From Nymphaea colorata (taxonomy: Eukaryota > Streptophyta > Magnoliopsida > Nymphaeales > Nymphaeaceae): a DNA stretch of 64,000 nt. The notes beneath the pieces were generated by a model that was not told the DNA's origin, searched no databases, and worked only from the letters and a program-made list of their open reading frames with translations. The stretch lies in the NCBI RefSeq assembly GCF_008831285.2, contig NC_045142.1, positions 19,095,354 to 19,159,353 of the forward strand. The letters are read 5' to 3'. How positions within the stretch are numbered: position 1 is the first letter of the stretch; each line of letters begins with the position of its first letter. Below are positions 59,101 to 64,000 of the stretch, in pieces. The translations under genes and the position numbers were made by a program.

Positions 59101-61744
59101 TGCCTATCGAATCTGCCGGATGACTAAAAATTAAAAATCTGCCACTGAAACATAATCACTACAAGAGCATTAGTGACAGTATATGGTGCAGCGATGGGTC
59201 ATGATGCTTTTAGAAATAACCTATGGTGCTTTTCAACAATGGATCTTTTAGTTTGTAGCCACCCAACAAAATCCAGCAAACATCAGATTATATATGTACA
59301 AAGGATAAAGAAAAGCCATCATAGAGCATCTCAAAGAAAAGTATAGAGGCCTATCTGGCATACTATAGATGAAAAGTGGACTGACCGACTTCATTATGGC
59401 CTTTACACAAAGGGATATTGTCTAAATCTTGCATTGAAAAGTGAATGAAGACCTATTAGACTACATGAGATATTAGGTCTTGAGCTTGACATGCAATATT
59501 CCATTCATTGATGAAAACAATCAATTATGCCCAGGTGACATGAGAAGACATGTGGCTACTTGGAACATGATATCAATGTATTTAGGTATTTTGTAAATAA
59601 ACTGATTGTTTAGTCATTCATCCTTTATAATTATCTTTTGTTCATTTTTTGTTTTCCATATTGTTTCATTTGATTTTAGGTATGTGGAGGGATAGGTATG
59701 GGAGTGATTGCCCAAACCTTAAATTTGCAATTGAAGTCCTCTATCATACATGCAGTCCAAGTGAATATGAAAGGAATTGGAGTGTCTTTCGACAAAGCTA
59801 CATCAAAAAGAGAACTAGATTGAAGAAGAGGTTGAATAACCTTATTCATGTTTGACATTATATGCAATTGAGACAGACTTAGTAAACTAATATATACTTC
59901 TGTTACGAATTAATAAATTAATATATACTTGTTCTATGATATGTGTTAGTTATTTTTTTCACTTGTTTAAACAACAGGAGAAAACATCAACAAGAAAATA
60001 AAGAACAAGTTGCTCCTATAAGCACGAAGCACCTTGATGAACTGAATGCATGGGCTGAAGAACTACTGCTATATTCCAAGAGAAAGATGTAGAATAGATC
60101 AATATTGAGGAAGAACAATAAATTATGAGGAACCTGCATACATTAAGATGACTTGGAATTTGAAAAGGAAAATGAAGGAAAAAAAAGTGATGATGATGAT
60201 TATGATAAATGATAATTGGATATTTCATGTTTTGAATAAGTATACTTGTTCATGTCTAAAACTTTAAGTTTCACTGATGCATCATGCATGGAAAACTAAT
60301 GATTATTAATTTGCTTGCTTTGTCATTCTTACAATGACATGTTTCTCTTGAATTTTCTTTGGGAATGGCATTTTTCTTTATTTTTCTGGCTTTCCATGAT
60401 TTTTGTATTTTAAAAATTTTTTAAAATTGCAGCTTTTTTTAAGTTAGGTATCCAATTGTTGGTCTGACCCATACAATTATGCACTTTAAAATTTTACTCT
60501 GGATACTGCCATAGAAACAATGTCATGGATACCAATTTATTCTAATCATATTTATTGGACACTTTTATAAGAAATGCCTTTCAATATGAAATTTGACAGG
60601 TTAAGCTAAATTAAGAGAATTGTGACACAGTCAAAAGAGCAAGCCTCTAATGATGGCCACCTCCAAGCGCTACCCAATGGGTACTGAGAAGAAAGAAAGA
60701 TTTTGAAACTTCCAATATATGCTCAGGCTATTTACTGTGTGGCCTTGTTTGGATGTCAAATGTGCCAACATTAGGCTCCTAATGATGCAACACGATTAAA
60801 ACAGAGTCTCATAGTCATCAGTCAGAGGATTCCATGAGCGACAGCAGGTCCTCCAGTAATGGGAGCCCAACTATTGAGAAGCAAGCTTCCTTTAATGTGT
60901 GATAGAGTCGAACATGACTACAACAATTAGAGAAAGAATTCAGTAAAAAGTGAAAGAAGAGAAGGATCAGAATGAAAATCTACAGATCGAACTTTTCTTT
61001 TCATGAATGAAGTTTTAAGATGAATAAAGTTATTTAGTAGTACTAAAATATAAGATTTTGTTTAATATCTTATATTTTGACAGGTCAAAGTGCCAGCACA
61101 TAGAGGTTTAGGCCAGCAGTTAATAGTGCTCAAACCATCCGAATTTTTCAGTGTCTCTTCATTTACCTATAGACGTATGGGGACTTTGAAGGCCTTGAAG
61201 TTAAGGCACCCTGTTGAGGTGATGAATCTAAAAGAGGAAACGCAAAGAAAATTTTGGAATTTCATAAATTTATATTTTGGTATAATTCATGTCTATAGAT
61301 ATTGGAAATATGCAAGCGCCTTTATAGGATAGGTCGTCATGCCAGGAGCGGGGGTAACAAAAGCACTTCCTGACCAACATCACCAACTATAGAAATCAAA
61401 AATGGACAAAAGAGGAGATCATAATTCGTATCCATCATCCATGGTAGAGATATTTCTTTTTCCTTACTTGGCCAGAAAAAAGAAGGTCATGAACTTTGAT
61501 AGTAGGCAAACAGCATCACACGAGTTTTCCGGTGCTCAAAAACGGGGGAAAATGAAACTAGAATAGCGAATGACGGCAAGCAGTTAAACACAAACATTTC
61601 CAAGACAGAGAAGGCAAAGTCAGTTGCTACCGCGTAGAACACACACACACCATAAAACAGCGAAAGAGAGACAGAGAACCTGTCCCAGTTGATGTCCGTC
61701 TGCGAGAGATTAAGTTTTGGAGACGCTTCCGCCTCCACCGCCAT
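35502..61744 (-). CDS. mitochondrial carrier (SLC25A44/At5g15640-like), six exons over 26 kb
   Basis: Joining six exons on the minus strand (61744-61680, 56988-56607, 47855-47659, 47561-47420, 35797-35638, 35527-35502) at GT-AG sites gives 972 nt, 323 residues, with all phases consistent. The product has the three-fold mitochondrial carrier repeat: [20 protein letters not shown] and [10 protein letters not shown], each followed by a [10 protein letters not shown]-type motif. It starts [10 protein letters not shown], passes the family's TDINWDRLDKTRF block, and ends WIKRLSVKQD-stop, like Arabidopsis At5g15640. Carriers move metabolites across the inner mitochondrial membrane. Human SLC25A44 carries branched-chain amino acids, but the plant substrate is not shown by sequence. 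Introns measure about 4.7, 8.8, 0.1, 11.6 and 0.1 kb and contain transposons. All exons are open, so the gene is probably functional. Confidence 0.93.
35638..35797 (-). CDS. carrier gene exon 5
   Basis: 160 nt; acceptor GTTAAG|GTCATGG and donor GGATAA|GTAAGT. Encodes [17 protein letters not shown], then [20 protein letters not shown], then MIVTYEWI, the end of carrier repeat 3. It lies 11.6 kb from exon 4. Confidence 0.93.
37025..37102. repeat. (TC)n(AC)n compound microsatellite
   Basis: About 21 TC units run directly into about 18 AC units, inside intron 4 of the carrier gene. Confidence 0.97.
37488..37725 (+). repeat. 5' LTR of truncated copia
   Basis: 238 bp with perfect terminal hexamers TGTTGA/TCAACA and an adjacent initiator-Met primer-binding site at 37726-37737. 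Confidence 0.85.
38170..38330. repeat. ~24-27-bp imperfect tandem repeat in copia leader
   Basis: Repeated GTTGTC(G/A)C(C/T)TGAGCTCCTG(C/T) phrases in the stretch between the primer-binding site and the gag start. Low-complexity leader; no conserved protein. Confidence 0.55.
38648..40357 (+). pseudogene. copia gag-protease-integrase fragment
   Basis: From the ATG at 38648 the frames encode a copia gag ([55 protein letters not shown]), a zinc knuckle [15 protein letters not shown], a protease block [13 protein letters not shown] (catalytic Asp kept) and the integrase start ([25 protein letters not shown]). Stops occur after [10 protein letters not shown] and in the integrase, and there are frameshifts around 38870 and 39260. 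It shares family-level sequence with the nested minus-strand element that follows. Confidence 0.85.
40381..40624 (-). repeat. 3' LTR of nested copia
   Basis: 244 bp, TGTAGAAACG...CTTCAACA on the plus strand. It differs from 45360-45605 at a handful of sites. It is preceded by the target duplication CTCAT. Confidence 0.95.
40619..44557 (-). pseudogene. copia gag-pol polyprotein, broken
   Basis: In minus-strand order: gag from the ATG at 44557 ([18 protein letters not shown]); protease ([15 protein letters not shown]); integrase ([16 protein letters not shown]); RT with [10 protein letters not shown]; RNase H ([30 protein letters not shown]). Lesions are a TAA after LEDN (44317-44315), a TGA near 44069, a TGA near 43609, and frameshifts near 43325, 41190 and 40800. 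A gag deletion joins NCPQ directly to [10 protein letters not shown] and removes the zinc knuckle. The third catalytic integrase residue is Gln (VAQRKNRQ) instead of Glu. The last codons overlap the LTR and end at 40619. Confidence 0.9.
45360..45605 (-). repeat. 5' LTR of nested copia
   Basis: 246 bp, with the primer-binding site directly inside it (45348-45359) and the target duplication CTCAT outside it (45606-45610). Confidence 0.95.
45740..46110. repeat. A/T-rich dispersed repeat, member of a three-copy family
   Basis: Begins ATAGCCACAAATGTCATTCTC and ends near CATGATATTTTCGCAAACATC. Similar blocks in the same order occur at 57440-57740 and 58630-58925. No coding capacity; this copy may carry an extra internal insertion. 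Confidence 0.5.
46111..47400. other. intron 4 sequence, no gene
   Basis: AT-rich DNA. Two diverged versions of one ~250-bp stretch (about 46130-46330 and 46590-46790, sharing GTGCCTAGATTTGTC/T, GAGATACCAATTGC and ATCCCAGAAAAATAT) suggest an old tandem duplication. Confidence 0.5.
47420..47561 (-). CDS. carrier gene exon 4
   Basis: 142 nt; acceptor GATTTAG|GAGCTT and donor CTTCAG|GTGCTT. Encodes [20 protein letters not shown] through the third signature [11 protein letters not shown]. It lies only 97 bp from exon 3. Confidence 0.92.
47659..47855 (-). CDS. carrier gene exon 3
   Basis: 197 nt; acceptor TTTTGCAG|GTTTGCC and donor TGGAG|GTATCT. Encodes [12 protein letters not shown] through [20 protein letters not shown] to AAQHVIW, the second half of carrier repeat 2. 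Confidence 0.93.
48541..48645. repeat. (AT)n microsatellites with 34-bp direct repeat
   Basis: Two AT runs, each followed by a near-identical CCCCTGC(C/T)GTATGTGCACCCAAGTTTTTCT phrase. Located in intron 2 of the carrier gene. Confidence 0.85.
49199..49421 (-). repeat. 3' LTR of intron-2 copia
   Basis: 223 bp with a GA microsatellite near its start. A purine-rich GCATGAGGAG tract lies just inside on the minus strand. Confidence 0.95.
49450..50819 (-). pseudogene. copia RT and RNase H, downstream of the insertion
   Basis: After the CTCGAG-rich insertion, minus-strand RT resumes at [20 protein letters not shown] and runs through [20 protein letters not shown] and the catalytic [10 protein letters not shown] to [14 protein letters not shown]. 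RNase H follows ([31 protein letters not shown]). A stop/frameshift lies at about 50630-50605, and another shift lies near 50150 between RT and its connection. Confidence 0.9.
50820..51987. mobile_element. CTCGAG-rich repeat element, copy B, inserted in copia RT
   Basis: The ends read GCACAATGAGTCGAGCCAAC and GGCTCGTGTGCAGCCC, roughly inverted, and both are packed with CTCGAGTCGAG words. The interior is CT-rich (51060-51620). Removing it joins copia residues ETWVLVDLL to DCDVVRSKW, so the insertion point is certain to within a few bases. No transposase and no clear target duplication were found. Confidence 0.65.
51988..53934 (-). pseudogene. copia gag start, protease, integrase and RT start
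   Basis: Gag begins at the ATG at 53934 ([20 protein letters not shown]) but after ~45 codons joins protease directly, so capsid and zinc knuckle are lost. The protease active site reads [10 protein letters not shown]: Tyr replaces the catalytic Asp. Integrase shows [42 protein letters not shown] and [13 protein letters not shown], so its acidic triad is present. Stops or shifts occur at 53802, about 53225, about 53050 and about 52890. RT starts at [14 protein letters not shown] just before the insertion. Confidence 0.88.
54000..54928 (-). other. leader of intron-2 copia, with internal repeats
   Basis: Between the 5' LTR and the gag start. It contains several copies of TCAGATCTG-type phrases with CTTCCACGGCA (54490-54660) and a ~48-bp duplication (CGTGATTAGCC...TTGCTTGTTTTGTA, about 54770-54865). 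No conserved ORF. Confidence 0.6.
54929..55153 (-). repeat. 5' LTR of intron-2 copia
   Basis: 225 bp, preceded on the plus strand by the complement of the initiator-Met primer site and followed by the target duplication TGTTC. Confidence 0.95.
55429..55648 (-). mobile_element. solo copia-type LTR, TSD CAAAG
   Basis: A 220-bp block with ends TGTTAG...CTAACA is flanked by CAAAG on both sides (55424-55428 and 55649-55653). Its content (GGGTCTGGATTGGGTCTACT on the minus strand) resembles the other copia LTRs in style. No internal element sequence is attached, as expected after LTR-LTR recombination. Confidence 0.85.
56110..56320. repeat. CA/TA microsatellites with tandem ~70-bp unit
   Basis: CA and TA runs alternate with repeated TTACACACAGGAACATACAA and TATCTTTTAGTACATATC phrases, giving two to three units. 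Confidence 0.8.
56607..56988 (-). CDS. carrier gene exon 2
   Basis: 382 nt; acceptor TTTATAG|GTTGG and donor GATGTG|GTGAGC. Encodes the first carrier repeat ([22 protein letters not shown]) and part of the second, ending PLDV. The third position of the first signature is Ala rather than Asp/Glu, as the corresponding Ser is in At5g15640. Confidence 0.93.
57440..57740. repeat. A/T-rich dispersed repeat, copy in intron 1
   Basis: Begins TCACAAATATTGTTCTCAGG and ends near CAGTATCTGTGATAGTGG. It is similar in order to 58630-58925 and, more distantly, to 45740-46110. Confidence 0.6.
58020..58640 (+). pseudogene. decayed copia RT and RNase H fragment
   Basis: Plus-strand frames read [20 protein letters not shown] (RT active-site block with LDD), [10 protein letters not shown], then [20 protein letters not shown] and [20 protein letters not shown], the copia RT-RNase H connector, and a trace of the RNase H start. 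Several stops and frameshifts occur. It is flanked by the two A/T-rich repeats. Confidence 0.8.
58630..58925. repeat. A/T-rich dispersed repeat, second copy in intron 1
   Basis: Begins TTGCCACAAATATCATTCTC and ends GTGATATATGTGTCAGTGG. It appears to interrupt the RNase H trace of the preceding copia fragment. Confidence 0.6.
59345..59860 (+). pseudogene. hAT transposase C-terminal fragment
   Basis: Plus-strand reading gives a [20 protein letters not shown] block, a stretch with stops, then [20 protein letters not shown] and [20 protein letters not shown]. The latter is the conserved hAT dimerisation region (canonical form 'CERNWSxFxxIHxKxRNRL'). The Cys before ERNW is Tyr, and one residue is missing after NLK. 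Only the 3' third of a transposase is recognisable and no terminal repeats were found. Confidence 0.8.
59870..61679. other. intron 1 sequence next to exon 1, no gene
   Basis: AT-rich. Short open frames such as 61090-61332 show no family resemblance. Contains a CA run at 61639-61650. Confidence 0.5.
61680..61744 (-). CDS. carrier gene exon 1
   Basis: 65 nt from the ATG at 61744, encoding the first 21 residues to TDINWD plus two bases of the next Arg codon. The donor is ACAG|GTTCTC. The GTG eight codons upstream is in frame but not an AUG. Confidence 0.9.
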
Positions 61745-63070
61745 GCCGCTCCCCAACCCACCAACCACAGTTGCAGCAATTTCTTTCTCCCTCGGTCAAC
61801 TATTATGGGCCTGTGTCTCTCTATGTAGCACTTCCGAGAAACGGGGAGGTGTCGTCTTCTATTAGAATGGACGCATCATGCTATTCACCGACAGAGTTCA
61901 ACACCACACTACGTCGGGAGAAGACTGGGTAGGACGATTCCACTCGCCATCGATCCCGCTATTTCTCAGGTTTCGCAGTAGTTGGAAGACAATTCTGCCC
62001 CTGATCGCTCGAGTCATCGTGGCTTTGGGGTGCCCAATAACCTCGTTCAAGTGGCACAACGATGTGATGACCAGCTGAAGGAAGCAGAGGCCAGAATGTC
62101 GGCTAGTGGCCATTTCAAACTTAGTTAAAGTTTCCAATGAACGCAATATAAATATTTCCATCAGCAACTTTGGTGAGATTTTCTTTTTGTCTGCTCGTAT
62201 ATGGTGTTGATTTTGCATGTTTTTTACATGTTACTCGCCATAGTACTTGACAAAGAAAGTGAAGGAGACGGTAAGGTGCCCTTAGTCTGCCAACATGAAG
62301 ATGAATCCTCCAAGATCAAGAAGGTGGCCATTGTTGATGAGGACAATGGATGCAAGATCCGAGGCATGAAAGCAAGACATTGGCTACCAGCGGATTACTA
62401 TGGGGTAGATTCTAATACGATGGACATTAGCACCACCATCATCTAAGGTGCAGAAGAAGCAAATTCTATTGCCAACTGGTTAAGTGGATGAATATCCTAG
62501 CAGCAATCTTATTGATGAAACTCAAAAGCAATCAGAGGAATAGAGGTCCGCCAAAAATCTTGTTGATGAAGCCCAAAAGCAGCCACCGATGCAAGGGTGC
62601 TCGTTGTCGTCATCAAAAACTAATACACTGCCGGCATCTTACCAAGAAAAGCAAATTCCACTAGTTCTAGTGAGCAAGTCCGCAGCCGCTAGTCAAGTAA
62701 TGGCGGCACAAGTGTAAAGTGGTGCGGTGGTGGTAAATATCCTAGCAGAAATCACTTGGATGAAGTTGAGATGAAGCTAGAGGAGCAAAGGTGTTGGCCT
62801 TCGATGGTAGCCAGGAAGTTGCCATCGGATGAGCAAAACATGCAGCCACAGGCAGAGGCTAGCAAGCTACCAATCGTTGAGCACGTGACATATGCAAACA
62901 TCAAGTATGAATCTAGTTAAAATGTGCACCGTTCCGAACATCTTCAATGACATTTGGACATTTCGATTTTCAATCCCATATGAAGCGCTTGACACCCTTC
63001 CTGCTAACTCATGCAGTGCCTAGAAAAAGGTAAAATGTCACAACATGAAACAACTAAGACCAAAATGCCT
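61745..63070. other. carrier gene upstream region and unassigned DNA
   Basis: The part just above 61744 is the presumed 5' UTR/promoter of the minus-strand carrier. I saw no clear TATA motif. An open frame at 62201-62446 (plus, 81 codons, acidic and without a known domain) and a repeated TTGTTGATGAA(A/G)C(C/T)CAAAAGCA phrase (about 62510 and 62560) could be decayed transposon sequence. Confidence 0.4.
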
Positions 63071-64000
63071 ATATTAAGTTGCTAACAATCTCCTATTGAC
63101 ATAAAAGCTGATAAAATAGTATTTTGATGCATTTAGGGGACTACCCCAGTTAAGGCTGGTCATCAAGCTCCGCCGGCCGCCCCAAAAAATAGGTACCGGG
63201 CTCCGGCCGGCCAAGGTTGGCACGACTAGGCCAGATAAATTATTTTTAATATTATTTTTCTTAATATATTCATAGAGTATAGTGTTTATGTTTGCCTCTG
63301 CGTTGTGTGTGTGTGAGAGAGAGAGAGAGAGGGAGAGAGTATCGCGGAAAGGAAGAAATAAAGAGAAAAATGGAGGCGTAAAACGGGACACTTTTTAACT
63401 TCTGATCACTTTCGTAAATTTGTCATTAACCTTAGAAATTGTTTGAAATTTCAAAAATACCATTGAGTTTGATTTTAATTACATAAAATTGACTGGGAAA
63501 TCCTTTAAAATTGATTTAAAATAATTTAATATGTACTTAAGGTCATCTAAAAATCCTTAGACTTCTGTTTTAAAATGTTTGAAAATTGATTTCAAAATGA
63601 ATGATAATCCTTTTAAAATTCCTAGAAATTGATTTTGAAATCATTATATCTCTATCATTCTTTGAAATTAACTATTAATTATCTGAAAGTTGCTTCTAAA
63701 AATAATTTGGAAAGCTCAGTTAGAAAATCCTTGAAATTGATCAACGAAAATCCCAAATTTTTAGATTTTGATTTGAAAATCCTCTTGGCATTGACTTGAA
63801 AAATCATTTGATATACATCAAACTGAAATTTGAATAACTGGATTTGATTCAAATTTGATTTGGAGCTTGAAATGAACCTAAAGTATTTAGATCTATGAAT
63901 CCGCTTGCGGTGGACCTTAGACACAGATAGGAGATGGTGCAGTGCTCGATAAGATCCAGATCCATATCTGAAGATGATTTGAATTTTGAATGGTTAATGG
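63071..64000. other. AT-rich DNA with degenerate short repeats
   Basis: A GT/GA microsatellite lies at 63306-63340. From about 63430 to 63860 the sequence is a loose series of ATTGATTTxAAAATCCTTxxAAATT-like words with no coding capacity, as seen in some gypsy LTRs. The family is not identified. Confidence 0.5.

Noticed and set aside
61090-61332. 80-codon open frame as an extra exon
   Set aside because: It is on the opposite strand to the carrier gene, has no recognisable domain, and the carrier phases close without it.
62201-62446. 81-codon acidic open frame as a small gene
   Set aside because: No domain, no supporting promoter features, and nearby repeated phrases suggest transposon debris.

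Overview
This is nuclear DNA of a flowering plant. The pointers are a DYW-class PPR gene, a six-exon plant mitochondrial carrier gene with GT-AG introns, plastid DNA fragments (ycf2, atpB/atpE), and abundant Ty3/gypsy and Ty1/copia retrotransposons. The many decayed, nested elements and very long introns suggest a repeat-rich, non-compact genome. The species cannot be fixed from the sequence.

Layout. 1-3364: AT-rich DNA, then an internally deleted chromodomain Ty3/gypsy element on the minus strand, ending at a 100-N assembly gap (3365-3464). 3465-19254: a nearly complete Tat/Ogre-type Ty3/gypsy element on the minus strand, with ~3.4-kb LTRs, an extra ORF1 carrying a plant mobile domain, gag, protease, RT, two RNase H domains and a frameshifted integrase; tandem arrays lie in both LTRs and in the 3' UTR. 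19255-24100: unassigned AT-rich DNA and a heavily decayed copia polyprotein. 24678 to about 26850: a PPR-DYW gene (minus) whose open frame has no AUG before codon 165. 27.1-35.5 kb: hAT-like MITEs, microsatellites, a ycf2 fragment, a CTCGAG-rich repeat element and an atpB/atpE fragment.

35502-61744 (minus) is one gene. Six exons, joined at GT-AG sites, encode a 323-residue mitochondrial carrier of the plant At5g15640/SLC25A44-like type. Its CDS is only 972 nt but spans about 26 kb, because introns 1, 2 and 4 are filled with transposons. Intron 4 holds a truncated copia (plus strand) and a full-length copia of the same family (minus strand, TSD CTCAT). Intron 2 holds another full-length copia (TSD TGTTC), itself interrupted by a CTCGAG-rich element, and a solo LTR (TSD CAAAG). 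Intron 1 holds decayed copia and hAT fragments. 61.8-64.0 kb has no recognisable gene.

Only two host genes, the PPR protein and the carrier, are supported. Both products would act in organelles. Everything else coding is transposon- or plastid-derived and mostly broken.
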